Position numbers and translations under genes: made by a program. From the NCBI GenBank assembly GCA_035578155.1, contig JAPWDM010000016.1, forward strand, positions 8,786,044 through 8,850,043: a stretch of 64,000 bases of DNA, in the 5' to 3' direction. The notes below the pieces were generated by a model that was given only the letters and a program-made list of their open reading frames with translations, was not told the origin of the DNA and did not search any database. This document shows, piece after piece, positions 23,845 through 35,244 of the stretch (position 1 is its first letter; the number at the start of each line of letters is the position of its first letter). The DNA comes from Brachynemurus nebulosus (taxonomy: Eukaryota; Arthropoda; Insecta; Neuroptera; Myrmeleontidae).

Positions 23845-24007
23845 ATTTCATCCTTCCATTTCATCCATCCATCCATTTTTGGATAAGTCGAATTATGTTA
23901 TTTGTTATAAGGATTATGGGGTTATATTATATAATATAATCCCATAACCCATATAACAAACAACATAAATCGACTTATCCAAAAATGGATGGATGAAATG
24001 GATGGAC
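23845..24007. repeat. Perfect long palindrome
   Basis: Two arms of about 65-70 bases meet at an AT-rich centre near 23937. They contain CATCCATTTTTGGATAAGTC, ATGTTATTTGTTATA and GGGTTATATTATATA and their mirrors. A broken version of the same palindrome lies at 35520-35590 plus 37580-37615. Confidence 0.88.
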
Positions 24008-24639
24008 GAATGTTTTATTAATATTGATACGTTACAAAAACATAACCAAAAAGTCATGATTGTGACATTTCATTAAAACAACGTTAATACGTCGTTAAAA
24101 CAACGTTAATTTTGTTATTAATTTAAAAATGAAATTGTTATGAAAATTCTTGTAAGGCTTTATATTTACTGTTTTGTGATATATATTAATATATAACGAT
24201 GAGAATAAATAAGTGAGTTTGGACTAGTGGTTAAGACTGTCGATAATTTAAAAGATGCTTTAGCTTGGATAATGGATCGCATCCTGTAACACTCAACAAA
24301 AAAAAATAAAAAATAAAAAAATAATAATAATTTAGGTGTATGATTATAACAATAAGTTGGTAATATGTGTATGTAATGTTAATAAGAAACAAAAAAAGGG
24401 AATTGTGAATTTGCTTTTTGCAAAAGAAGGCGTAAGGCGTATTTTTATCTATAAGGTAACACCAAAGTTATATTTTCCTGAAACGTAACAAGAACATAAC
24501 AATGTTACGTCACATTGTTACGTTTATAAGTGGGAAATTGTAAGTTACATGTGAGTCATATGTGACTCACATTTTATGTAACACGTGACTTTCAGTTCTG
24601 TCACTGTGACATAAAATTTACAGAAAAATGTTCACTGGG

Positions 24640-25010
24640 AACTGACAGACAAATGAAAAAAATACATATATTGTCAGTTTAAGTTGAATATTAAGCCACG
24701 CCTCCATTTGATTTCTCATAAAAAGTTTTTAAATTTTTATATCAAATTGTTTAAATTGTTTCGAAGTGGATGATTTTTTATATTTTATTCATATTATTCC
24801 ATATTATTCTGCTAAAGTATGTTCTTCGTAACGACGACATTCTCCACGTATATGTTTTGGACTTACTTTGTTTTTGTTACGTCGAAGTATTAGTGGTTTT
24901 TCTTGCATCTTGCCATGATTGTCTACGCCATATCCATACTTCTTCTTATATTCCTAAAATATGTTTCGTACTACGCTCAGGTTAATTAGGTAATTGCTCC
25001 TGAATAAAAA
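24640..25010. other. AT-rich spacer with nothing recognised
   Basis: A 71-residue open frame (24770-24985) is hydrophobic and low in complexity and shows no family motif. I do not call it a gene. Confidence 0.5.
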
Positions 25011-25485
25011 AAAACCGCCGTGAGCAGCGGGCCCCATCACGGAAGTCGAATTTTTCCTTTCATCTTCGATATTGAATGTTTACAAGCGAAATGTAATTGA
25101 AAGTCTATAAGCGATTTGTCATTTTGGTGGTTTCAAAACCGATGATGAGAGTCCCGCTGATCGGGACTTTAAAAAAAGGTTTTAAGTTTTTAAGGGCTGA
25201 ATCTCAGTAAATTTCAATTTTATGCCGATAGCAGTTAGCAGGAAAAAAGCCAACACAATTCGTACGAGGTCATTCCTACCCATGCTTATCCGCCAATTGT
25301 CTTCCTGTTTTATTTTTAAATATTTAAAAAAGGACCTTAAATAGTGAATTGGAAGGCTTTCAAAATTCAAAATTTCTATTTTATAACTAAAATAAAAAAT
25401 AACATCAATAACATTTATTAAATTATTAACATATATGAATTGCATTTCTGATAAATGATAGTATTTAATTCATTTGTTTCTTTAA

Positions 25486-26409
25486 CCCTAGAATCATACG
25501 TACTCGTTAAAACGACGAACGAACTTCTCTACCTGCTCCAATACTACAACTTGTCGGTACCTGCTTGCTGTAAAACTTCTGTTATCTAATTTATTTGTTA
25601 TTATAACACATAAGACGTATAAATTTTGTTTATAGCTATTGTCGTTTTTTTTTATACTGAAATAGTGTGCGTCAAAAGGACGACGATGTATGATTAACCT
25701 ATATTTTTTTTTTTTAAATTTTGTACTCCACATATAAAAGTTTTCCTAATTTTTCTAAAATTTATTAAAGATACGGATGTTATAATTAATTTATTCAATG
25801 ATTATGATAATGTGAAAGATGATTACAGCTGTTTGACTTATAGAGACGACATAATACTGAAGTTTTAATATATTGAATCGAAAACTAAAGAATGCGTTTC
25901 AAGTGACTTAATAAAAGGTTAACAATTTTTTTTGTGGAAAATATTTTAATTTTTATTATTTTTTGAGATCTTCTTCTAAAAATTACTAACAAATTTTAGA
26001 AAATTTACAAATGTGCCTAATGGGGCAATAACTACATATCTATAGGAATATTTATGACTGAGAAATTTCACATTCTGTAAAGTCACACATGTCCACTGTC
26101 TCATAATAGTTCATAAATTAATTATTTGAAAGACATGTTTTATGATACAACTGATGTATTTATCTGTTTTTTAATTTTTATAGTGAAAATATGCTTTGAT
26201 AAAAAGATTAAAAAAATTAATAAATATTTATATTAAGAAATTTTTCCAAATCCAATTTTTTTAAATATTTTGTTCGCTTTTGTAGTATTGTTATGTAAAA
26301 AAAATATTTTTTGCAAATAAACTCTAAAACTCCCCGTAAAAAGTCCATTCGTCGAAACGACGCCGATGTATGATTAACTTGACTCGTAGACCAACGTATG
26401 ATTCTAGGG
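25486..26409. mobile_element. piggyBac-like MITE
   Basis: It is flanked by TTAA on both sides (25482-25485 and 26410-26413), with terminal repeats CCCTAGAATCATACGT on the left and the exact mirror on the right. CCCTAGAA ends with TTAA targets are the signature of the piggyBac superfamily. A subterminal GATGTATGATTAAC block occurs near both ends in association with CGACG words. No transposase frame remains in the 924 bases. Confidence 0.88.
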
Positions 26410-26454
26410 TTAAATATATGCCAACTGTATTATTGTGAAAATTAATAACATTAA

Positions 26455-28076
26455 GGGCCGGTATTAAAAACGATAGAATAAATTTATCTCTGAGATAAAT
26501 CAGTTTATTCTATAGATTTGAGTATTATAAACGAAAGATAAATATATCTGGTAGTTAAATCTGTGGTATAAATTATCCTTAGAAAATCAAGCGGATAAAT
26601 TTTATCTGAGAGATTAATTTCCAATATATCTGCCCTATTCGCTTTATTACTAGGCAACATTCTAGCGAAATAAATATAATTTATAAGTATTATATCTATT
26701 TCTGGTTTTCATTAATATTTTAATATTTTACAATACCGTAAAATCGTCTAGACCCGGACACTTTTTTACATTTTTTGGTATAGTCTTATGTTTATACATG
26801 TTTCCTTCATAGATATCACCAATAAAAGTATTACCATTAGAAAGAGCGTATATTATTTGTTATATCCCTGACCCATTTGTTTCATTATACGTAAAAATAA
26901 AAAAAATAAAGATAATCAGTAAGCGTCCAGGTCTACACCCCAAATCCGTCTTGACCCGGACACTTACTTAAATAATGTAATAGCATGCAAACTAACCTCT
27001 CCCGTCGGGTTTAGGACAGTGTTTTATATCGTCTGATGTCTTTGAACCTGTCAAAGACTTCAAAATATTTTGTGGGAAGAGCGAGGGGGCAATGCATAGT
27101 ATGCCTCTCTATAAAGTAAGCATACGATATGACACCAGAAGGAGGCATAAACCGCGTAATACTGGGGGGAATATTAACGTATGGACAGTGGGAGTGACAA
27201 CTGGTGCGAATCGCGGCCATAGTGTAATACACTGGTTTTATATATACATCGAATATAACCTCAAACATCATTAAATGATGCGCGATAAAATTCTGAAGAC
27301 ATACATGTCAAAACTAAAACGATATAACAATTATAACGAAAATTACATGTCTAGTTAGACACACATTTTACTTCTTTGAAAAACTGTAGGATAGTAGTCC
27401 TGTAAAATGAGATGTTTTTCTCTCTCTAATGGCGTCAAGAACAAATGTTTATTGTTAATGTAGAAATTATTTAATTTGAAGATTGGTGCAAAGTGTCCGG
27501 ATCTAGACGGTTTTACGGTACCTATGTAATAAAATTTGCTTTTAAAGTTTTCTAATTTTTTCCCTACTCAAATTTAACCTGCAATTTTAAAATATAAGAA
27601 TCCAACTATAAAATTGATGTTTGACACATTTTTGACATGTATATACAGAATCTACTCTAGCCACAGAGTAGCGTTGGGCATAATTGATTTAAAAATAATC
27701 GACCATTCAATTTTTAAAATATCTCGAAAGAGTACAATATAATCATTCGATTTATTTTACAAACTATCTGAAGCTACAGTATGAATGATTTTAACAATCA
27801 AATTAATAGAAAATAATGATTTTAATAATCAAATAGTCATTCGATTATTGAAATCACCGAAGTAATAATAATCGATTATAGAAATCATTTGATTATGTCC
27901 CATCACTACTATAATGTTGCTAATAAGGTTATCTGGTCAACTAAAATAGTTGTCAAAGGATAACTATTTTAGTTGGTAGAATATTTTATAATACCCAGTT
28001 AACTTTTATTCATCCAATAAATTTAACCTAGGGATAGTTATCTACCGATTTATTTTAGTTTTATGATACCGGCCCC
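26455..28076. mobile_element. PIF/Harbinger-like MITE
   Basis: The ends are GGGCCGGTATTAAAAACGAT (left) and the mirror of GGGGCCGGTATCATAAAACT (right), flanked by TAA on both sides (26452-26454 and 28077-28079). G-rich ends and a three-base TWA target are typical of PIF/Harbinger. Subterminal GATAAAT/TATCT words recur in both arms. It contains the TA-flanked MITE 26736-27518. Confidence 0.75.
26736..27518. mobile_element. TA-flanked MITE with CCGTAAAAYCGTCTAGA ends
   Basis: Terminal repeats of about 30 bases (CCGTAAAATCGTCTAGACCC at left, mirror of CCGTAAAACCGTCTAGATCC at right) lie between TA dinucleotides (26734-26735 and 27519-27520). An extra CTTGACCCGGACACTTACTT copy occurs at about 26950. 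Small interior frames (27011-27274) lack recognisable motifs. The features are those of a non-autonomous Tc1/mariner-type element nested in the Harbinger-like MITE. Confidence 0.82.
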
Positions 28077-28080
28077 TAAC

Positions 28081-29404
28081 CACATATTACAACGCTATTG
28101 ATTTTCAATGTAAAAATGGGAATAATGGGGGGCAAGGTAACGTGGAATCCCTAAAGGGCACACCATCGATATTAACTGAAAACAGATACAAAATTTCAGC
28201 CCTCTAGGTTTACTCAGAGAGTCTCTAGGTGTGTTAGAAAAAAATCAAAAAAATCAAGGAAATACTGACGTAAAAATCGTGGGGGTAAGGATAAGCCCCG
28301 ATTTACATTACCGCTCTGCTCTCACTCCGATATCACTCCGCTCCAGGTTCGATAAAATATTCTTACACAATAAACAATGAGTGTATTCACATCATCGCTC
28401 TGATATCGATCCGATATCAGTCGCGGTTCGGTCTCACTACAATGCCACTCCAATATCGATACCACTCAGGTAATATTATATCGGAGCGATATCAGACTTG
28501 TTATGGCTTGTACCTATAGTGTAAACACTTTTTTGATTCCACTCCACTCCGCTTGCATTCAGTTGTTATGAAAAGATATTTGTATCGAACTGAGACCGAA
28601 CTAGTATCGTACTCAGGGTGGCATGATAATGTGAATGGAGAACGAATAGGTACCAGCATGTTATCAGCACTGTAATGTGAACACAACAAGATTATATCGA
28701 ATCGGGAGCAGAGTGATAGCAGAGTGAGAGTGGAGTGGTAATGTAAATCGGGCCTAAAAAGTTGAAACCTTCAGTAAGCAGTGGCTGGCTATTAAATTAA
28801 CCTATACACAAAATTTCAGCCCTCTAGGTTTATTTGGGGAGATTTTGACTCGAACAAAACTGTTAAAAAACAAGAAAAATCATGTTCTTTTTGGAATAAA
28901 AATGGTGGAGATAAGGGTTAAAAGCTGAGATCCCCAAAAGGCACCCCATTGATATTAATTCAATCCGAATACAAAATTTCAGCCTTCTAGGTTTCTTTGG
29001 GTGACCTGCGCGAGTGGTACAAACTTCGAAAACGTGGGAGTAGGGGTAAAAAATATTAAAACCTCCAAAAAGCAGACTTTAGGGACAAGCTCTATCAACA
29101 TACCAAAATTCAACCCTCTAAGTTAATTCTGGAGGGCTGTGGGCGTGTTAGATCTAGCCAAAGCACTTTTATCTCCCTCTACTCCCTCCAAATCACTCTA
29201 GGAAGCTGAATTTTGGCTATGTTGTAGATACTTGACCGAAACATTATTTTCAACCGGTTTGGAAAAGTTTTACTGTTTTGTTGCCCCGCCACCCCTTTAA
29301 AGATTGGGTGGGACCCAAAATTTGACCCCACTTTGATACTATTGTTGTGCTTCGGAAATGAGCCCCACTTACCAAAATTCAGCTCCTCCCGTCCATAGGG
29401 GGCC
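28081..29404 (-). repeat. LINE 3' region with degenerate ~160-bp repeats
   Basis: Read on the minus strand after the RNase H frame, phrases such as AAACCTAGAGGGCTGAAATT recur at roughly 28190, 28820, 28985, 29120 and (weaker) 29200, each followed by related T-rich and GGTG(C/A)C words. I interpret them as the repeated 3' untranslated region of the LINE, interrupted by the MITE at 28295-28754. Confidence 0.6.
28295..28754 (+). mobile_element. TAA-flanked MITE with GCCCGATTTACATTACC ends
   Basis: The left end GCCCCGATTTACATTACCGC is mirrored on the right by GGCCCGATTTACATTACCAC, with TAA at 28292-28294 and 28755-28757. The interior is rich in ATATCGATCCGATATC-like near-palindromes and in CTCACTC/CACTCCG words. 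The same family is cut by the left window edge (1-99). It looks Harbinger-like by its target. Confidence 0.8.
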
Positions 29405-29992
29405 CTACACATATAGGGAAGGTAGCGGAAGGTAGCGGAATCGGCTCAGCTGTACCCTGCTTAGAGATAGCAATTCCTTTCTTCGTTTTAAACTGGGCAG
29501 TACTATAAGCTCTCGGGCCTGTCTGGCCGTTGGACACACTTTCCAGAGATGGGCGTTTTGTCTTTTGGACCAGTCATCCATAGCACACCTCACTTTCTGG
29601 AATGATATTCCTAGGGCCGGCTCTGGACCTATTAAAGGTTGAGTCGAGCCTCGTTTAGCTAAAACATCTGCTCTCTCATTTCCATCTATTTCCGTATGGC
29701 CTAGTACCCATACCAAGGTCACTACGCAATGGACCGAGAGTTGATCCAACGTTTCTTGGCACTCGTGCACCAATCTTGACGTTGTCCTAACGCCATTAAG
29801 GGCGTCGATAGCACCCTGGCTGTCCGGGCATATGCTTACGCGATGTCCCTTCCAGCCGGGCCTACTTTGTATCAATTTCGCACAGGCTGAAATGGCAAAC
29901 ACTTCAGCCTGAAAAACCGTTGATTCTTTTCCCAAGGGGTAGGTTAATCGGGTTCGGGGTCCGAAAACACCCCCGCCTGTACCTTCCGCCAC
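29405..29992 (-). pseudogene. LINE RNase H domain, C-terminal ORF2 fragment
   Basis: 195 residues with the RNase H catalytic pattern: TVFQAEVFAI (Glu), ICPDSQGAIDAL (Asp) and VWVLGHTEIDGNERADVLAK (His, then Asn-Glu-x-Ala-Asp). The C-terminal part (LWKVCPTARQAREL, then LSRVQLSRFRYL) resembles the tail that follows RNase H in I/Jockey/R1/Loa-group elements. It is in the right order and strand to continue the RT pieces at 30532-31128, from which it is separated by frameshifts. Confidence 0.85.
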
Positions 29993-30531
29993 CTTGGACC
30001 CGTCGGTATATCAGACCAGTCCTCTGACAGCTGTTGGGAGAGCGTTGCTTTCCCACTCCTCCCTGAATGGAATGATCACATGATAGTTGCGATCCAGATT
30101 ATATTCGGGCTTCATTGTGTCACTTACCATTTGAGTGATGTCAAGCAACTCCTGAAGCCCAGATAAAACGGCCGAATGCCCTTGTCCAGGATGTTTGAAA
30201 GATCAACACCCGTTACTCCAAAGTCTGTAGGCGCACAGCCTGGCCTGCCTCTGTACCTCTAAATGGAGCGGATACAGTCCCGTAAGCGCCTCCAGAGCGA
30301 CCAGCGGCGTTGTACGCGTCGCTCCCGTGATGCCCAAGCACGCTAATCTTTGATTTTTATTCAGTTTTGATCTAGCATTGGCTGTTTCAGTACCAGGTCA
30401 CCAAATCAAGGAAGCAAAGGTAAGCGAAGGCCTAACGATTGTTGTGCAGAGCCAATAAACCATTTTTGGTTTAAGGGCCCACCTAGCCCCAATAGCTCTT
30501 CGGCAGGCCTAAAAAGTGCTACAGGCCTTAG

Positions 30532-31128
30532 CTACCGTGTTTTTAATGTGCTCCTTCCAAGTCGAGCATCGAGAGTAACTCCCAGAAACTTGACCGATCC
30601 TGAAGAAGCCAACCGTTTCCCAAAAAAGAGCGGCTCGAAAATACCGTCGAGCCTCCTCTTCCTTATAAAGACAACAAGGTCGGTCTTCCTAGGATTAACT
30701 GTTAGATCGACCTCTCTGCACCACCGTTCCATGGTGCCAAGTGCTGTCCATGAGACCAACTACTGTGTCAGGAAAATGTCCGACCGACATAATACATATG
30801 TCATCAGCGTATCCCTGCGCTTAAATGCCGCTATTACTGAGCCTGATGATTACCTCATCTACCACCAGGCACCAAAGAAGTGGGGAAAGGCCTCTCCTTG
30901 TGGGCAGCCCCTCGGTATTTGAACCTTGAGAGTGCAGTCGTTTAAACAGGCGACTGCTTGCCGCCCCTCAAGGGAAGTCATTATCCATCGGGTCAATGTA
31001 TTATCGACCCCATGTTGACTTAGTCCTCTACAAATAGAGTCCAGAGAAGTGAAATTGAAAGCACCCTCTATATCCAAGAAAGTGGACATCGCCAATTCCT
31101 TTTGATCCAGCGTCTTCTCTAACCGCAC
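30532..31128 (-). pseudogene. LINE reverse transcriptase fragments
   Basis: The first piece (31128-30859) has STFLDIEGAFNFTS and VQIPRGCPQGEAF, the RT D-x-x-x-A-F and RGxPQG motifs. An intermediate frame carries the catalytic QGYADDICIMS at about 30805. A further frameshift leads to VDLTVNPRKTDLVVF and SVKFLGVTLDARLG (30759-30532). At least two frameshifts make it a relic of the same ORF2 as the RNase H piece. The 5' part is missing; a (TA)n tract starts 50 bases upstream. Confidence 0.85.
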
Positions 31129-31175
31129 AACCAGCTGGTGAAGAGCCGTCTCAACTGATTTACGAGCCTGACATG

Positions 31176-31317
<142 letters not shown>

Positions 31318-31603
31318 CAGACATTTTTTCTTCATAATCGTGTTCTACGGGTCCACAGCTAGCGCACCTACTTTCACCTCGTCCCATTCTTATACAACCT
31401 ATATTCAGCCCTTAGAAACTTAAAACCTTTTTTTAAAGCCCCGATCAGCCGGACAGTCATCATCAGTTTTGAAACTACCAAAATGACAAATCGCTTGTAA
31501 ATTTTCAGTCAGATTTCGCTTGTAGACATTCAATACCGAAGATGAAGGGAAAAATTCGACTTCCGTGATGGGGTCCCGCTGCTCACGGCGTTTTTTTTTT
31601 TAA

Positions 31604-31960
31604 TAGATAAAAATTTTTTTCTCTTTATTAACATTTCTATTGTATTAAATAACACATTTTTAGCTTTCTAACGACCACCGAAAAATTTCTGTACGGTGAT
31701 TAGTTACGAAGTTATGAACAGTCAAAATTTAGTATGTGCTCTACTCTTCGAATTACTAAAACTCTGTTAAAAATTGTCGTACAGCGATGAAAAAAAAAAA
31801 CGAAATTAAAGGAAAAAAACTGATTATTTTGAATATAATATTAAAATTAACTGAAAAAAATTTCATCGAACTAACAGTGAGCTTTGAACGTAAAAATTCC
31901 ATTTTAAATTCTTATATCAAGTTTTTTTCATAAATCATAAACAGTAAAACATAAAAAAAT
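31604..31960. other. AT-rich spacer with nothing recognised
   Basis: No open frame or repeat that I can support. Confidence 0.5.
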
Positions 31961-31964
31961 TTTA

Positions 31965-32196
31965 AGGAAAGATTCTGAAATTAGAAAATCTAAGCTTTCA
32001 TTCTGTTTTGAAATTAAGGCTCTCTCATTGTTTTTGCCGAATTTGCAGGGACTTAAAGATAAAACACTATTTTACATGTCTTTATAAAAATAGTGTTTTA
32101 TCTTTAAGTCCCTGCAAATTCGGCAAAAAAATGAGAGAGCATTGATTTTAAAACAGAATGAAAGCTTAGAATTTCTAATTTCAGAATCTTTCCTGC
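31965..32196. repeat. Long hairpin with ~105-bp arms
   Basis: The arms 31965-32075 and 32090-32196 are almost perfect reverse complements, both containing GGAAAGATTCTGAAATTAGA, AAGCTTTCATTCTGTTTT, TGCCGAATTTGCAGGGAC and TTAAAGATAAAACACTATTT. The loop is about 14 bases. It could be a foldback MITE or the source of a hairpin RNA. The frames at 32072-32396 are by-products. Confidence 0.88.
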
Positions 32197-32734
32197 AAGA
32201 AAACTGCAAAAATTTATTTAATGAATTTTGTGACATATTTCGATCCATATGGTCATTACTAAACAAGTACAAATTGTACTACAGTCCACGTCTTATATGC
32301 TTAATGTATTCTATGGATAGTAGAATAGTAGGGGTAGGAGAAGTAGAGCCTTCCCACTACTCTACACCGAATATTTTTTCTATGAGATATATTTAGTATA
32401 AATATAAGGATAAAAAGATAATTTTTACTTTTCTGATACCACTTTATATAAATCCTAGCAACCTATCTTGGCTTCACTCAGATGTCTATTTTGTTTTCAT
32501 TTTGGTGTTTTATATAATTTCCTATATACACTTTTTATATTTTAGAACTATTATTATACATATTTTATAGTTGTGGCCCATGGTTTCGTTTGCGTAAAAT
32601 GTGGGTTTGCTTAATAATTATGGGTTCAATTACTTTTAAATCAGATATTCCGAAATTCTTTACGAAATGTTATTTATTATACAGACCATTCCGCTCAAAC
32701 TTTACAAAAAATCAGAATTTATTTTGCGATTTGA

Positions 32735-32960
32735 GTGACCCTTAATCACTATGAATTTACTATCCACTAATCCATAATCACTATGTTCTTGTTACAAAGT
32801 AGTTCATAATTACTATGACTTTACTACCCAATGGCTCATAATCACTGTGATCTTACTACCCAGTAGCTCATATTCACTATAATTTTACTACTTAATGGTC
32901 CACTATGATCTTACTACCCAGTTGTCCGCAATCACTATGATCTTACTACCCGATATTCTG
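32735..32960 (+). repeat. Degenerate ~32-36-bp tandem repeats
   Basis: About seven units of the type CTCATAATCACTATGATCTT followed by ACTACCCA, with variation between units. Confidence 0.8.
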
Positions 32961-32969
32961 TTTGACTGT

Positions 32970-34230
32970 TTATTATTAGCTCTTTTTGGCTTTTTGGGTC
33001 TCTAATACCCTGAAGGACAATTCTGACTTCACGTTAACTTTTCTCATAATTCAATAGTATTTGAGAAGAAATTTCTCCAGAATCTTAGGCAATCTAATAT
33101 AATATAACCTATATCGGCCTGGAATGGGGAATTTGACTAATTTTAGGAAACTTTTTTAAAATACGCATATTTATGTATTATACATGTATATAATTTTAAT
33201 TTTTAAAAATAATGCCGAAAATCGTTAGAAAAAATTAATGTAATATTTGCTTTCAAAATTTGCGCGAAAAAGTTCATTAGCTTCAGTTACGTCACATTCT
33301 CTAGATAGCAACAGGTGTCATGTAACTAAGAGAAAAACTAAACGAATATGGAATACCATAAAGTAACGCTCAAATCTATTAATATTAAGAAAAAAACTTT
33401 ATTTTTCTTATAACTAGGAAAAAAAATTGTTAATTTTTAAAAAAAATTAGTTCAGATTAATTTCCGTAGTTATGTTTGCTAACCGGAATTTACGTAGCGA
33501 CCCTAGTGGCGACAGTGTTGAAATATAAGAGAAAGCAACGTCACAGCCCATTTCTGCTGACGTAATTTATAGCTGGAAAATATTAATTTTTTAAAAATTA
33601 AATAAAGATAGTTAGGATGAATTAACATAAAAAATTGCTGTCTTTTATTATCAATTTTCATTAAAACTTGATTTTATTGTTTTTCTTTGATACTGTCAAA
33701 TACCCCATTGTTTAACTACTCAACAGTAGTTAAAATTTCAAAATTGGTTGGGTAAATTGGTTGGTTTTAACAGTGAAAAATTTTTCAAAATCGATTTAGT
33801 AGTTCACTTTAGATTTTTTTAAGTCCCTAGGATCCAGAAGGCCTAATAATCTCATAAAACATAGCCTATGTCAATTTGGGATAGTTTAGCTTTCTAACAA
33901 TGGACAAAATTTTAAAATCGGTCCAGTACTTTTTGAGTTTACTTCGGACATACAAACAAATTTTCTCTTTTTATTAGTATAGATAAGGTATGAAATGCAA
34001 TGTAATTGTCACTTGTGTTATATAATGCTCATATACATCGAAACATGCCACAGAATTAACTAAACGGATTTTGGGTTCCATAATTTTATTATGATACTAC
34101 TTTCCACCCATGTAGCAATTTTTTTAGCTTTAAGGTAGATACACACACGCTTTACATATCAATTATATAGTACTTTAAGAATTTAATAATATTTATTTAC
34201 AAAATATGTGAACAGTTTGAATATAGTGAT
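32970..34230. other. AT-rich region, possible retroelement 3' end
   Basis: There is no gene I can support. At 33725-33995 two phrases of the type AAATCGGTCCAGTACTTTTT and ACATACAAACAAATTTTCTC plus TTAGTATAGAT resemble, from memory, the 3' ends of dispersed insect elements. The mirrored phrase CCGATTTTGAAAATTTTTTC also occurs at 3770-4170. Confidence 0.4.
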
Positions 34231-34236
34231 TTTTAC

Positions 34237-34410
34237 CGTTATTATTCGTTCAATTGGTACTGTCCAACGTCCTTTTGCTTTTCTGTCTTGGACAATATTT
34301 TCTGCGTACTCTAAAAATTCTTCATCACGAGCTAGTAGTTCCCGTCGCTGTGCTTCTAAACTAATAAGTTCTTCTTGTTCAAGCTTTTCTTTCTCCCGTT
34401 CTTTTTCGTA
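34237..34410 (-). CDS. Exon of a coiled-coil (TPH-like) protein
   Basis: This exon follows the one at 34509-34886 in the minus direction. It has an acceptor (TTTTTAG before TACGAAAAAG) and a donor (ACG followed by GTAAAAA) and is exactly 58 codons in phase 0. The product is highly charged and helical (LEQEELISLEAQRRELLARD, then EEFLEYAENIVQDRKAKGRW), ending near a VPIERI segment. Together with the neighbouring exon it looks like the C-terminal half of a trichohyalin/plectin-homology domain of the kind found in cilium- and flagellum-associated proteins. That assignment rests on composition and general layout only. Confidence 0.6.
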
Positions 34411-34508
34411 CTAAAAAGATTATATTGTCAGATATTCTTCAGATATCGTTAGAAAATACCTCAAGGAAACAAGCTACAGAAAGTTTACAGAATTGTTTCA
34501 AAATTTAC

Positions 34509-34886
34509 CTCTAAATTAAGTAAGTCTTTTTTATAGGCCTTAATTTGGGCTCGACGAGATGCTTTTTGTTTTTCTAAAAATTCTTTATATATTTCCAAAT
34601 TTTTCAAGCGTCTTTCTGTCTCTAGATTTCTCTTTTCTCTTTCACGGATTCGTTTTTCTTCTTTTTGTTTTATATAATTTTGCCAGTATTCATTTCTTTC
34701 ATTTATTAATTTTTGTTTCCGTTCTTTTTCCTCTAATATTCGTTTCTTGAATTCTTCTTCTCCTTCTCTTGTTACATTTTTAATTCTGTTTTCTTCTTCT
34801 TCAGTAGTTTTATTTTCTATATTTTTAAATTTAGCAAAAACATCTTTGGCAATCTTTTCTTTTGTTAGCATTTTTTTTCTATGTAT
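34509..34886 (-). CDS. Exon of a coiled-coil (TPH-like) protein
   Basis: An exon of 126 codons bounded on the minus strand by a TTTATTTAACAG acceptor and a GAG-GTAAAT donor, both in phase 0. An ATG five codons inside could be a start, but the in-frame acceptor suggests an internal exon. The product is an almost uninterrupted charged helix (EEEEFKKRILEEKERKQKLI, then YWQNYIKQKEEKRIRERE and RRAQIKAYKKDLLNLE). A 98-base intron separates it from the next exon. This is the only probable host gene in the window; further exons on either side were not recognised. The opposite-strand hydrophobic frame is a shadow. Confidence 0.65.
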
Positions 34887-34911
34887 CTGTTAAATAAAAT
34901 TAGTATATAAT

Positions 34912-35030
34912 TTGCTTATTTTGTCTGGAATATGAACACCATATTTCTATCTCTGTTTTGCACATTTTTTCTATTCTGCAAAACAGAGAAGGAAATGTGG
35001 TGTTCATATTCCAAACAAAATAAACAAACT
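34912..35030. repeat. Hairpin with ~45-70-bp arms next to the coiled-coil exons
   Basis: The left arm has TGGAATATGAACACCATATT and CTCTGTTTTGCA, and the right arm is its mirror (TGCAAAACAGAGAAGG, then TGTGGTGTTCATATTCCA), with a T-rich loop of about 15 bases. Pairing continues more loosely outward. It could be a small foldback element or a precursor-like small-RNA hairpin. Confidence 0.82.
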
Positions 35031-35065
35031 ATACATAATAATTTATTGTAATAATATTATATTAA

Positions 35066-35217
35066 CACTTTACAGTCCAAAGACACAGCGTTTTTATCAT
35101 AGCCAGAATAACTGTAGAGGCCAATTGTGATCAATGATCACACATGGGTGTGATGCTACCGTGGGCAGGTAGAATAACATCGGTAACAACACTCTCAGTG
35201 TAGCGGACTGTATAGTG
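35066..35217. mobile_element. 152-bp piggyBac-like MITE
   Basis: It lies between TTAA sites (35062-35065 and 35218-35221), with terminal repeats CACTTTACAGTCC and the mirror of CACTATACAGTCC. The subterminal GTAGAGGCCAATTGTGATCA is shared with the relics at 9745 and 47792. Confidence 0.88.
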
Positions 35218-35244
35218 TTAAAAACAATAAATAACCATTAGGAT

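Larger units (their letters stand above)
21103..24639. mobile_element. Outer TIR element (CCCAGTGAA ends) built on a 60-bp repeat
   Basis: The ends are CCCAGTGAATATAG at 21103 and a mirrored CCCAGTGAACATTT ending at 24639, with about 33 imperfectly matching terminal bases. Internal sequence outside the nested insertions consists of 60-bp units with GTTACTTTGA, CATGACTC and TGTTATGTTTTTGTGACGT. I could not find a convincing target duplication. It hosts the elements at 21371-23438 and 22205-23030. Confidence 0.55.
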
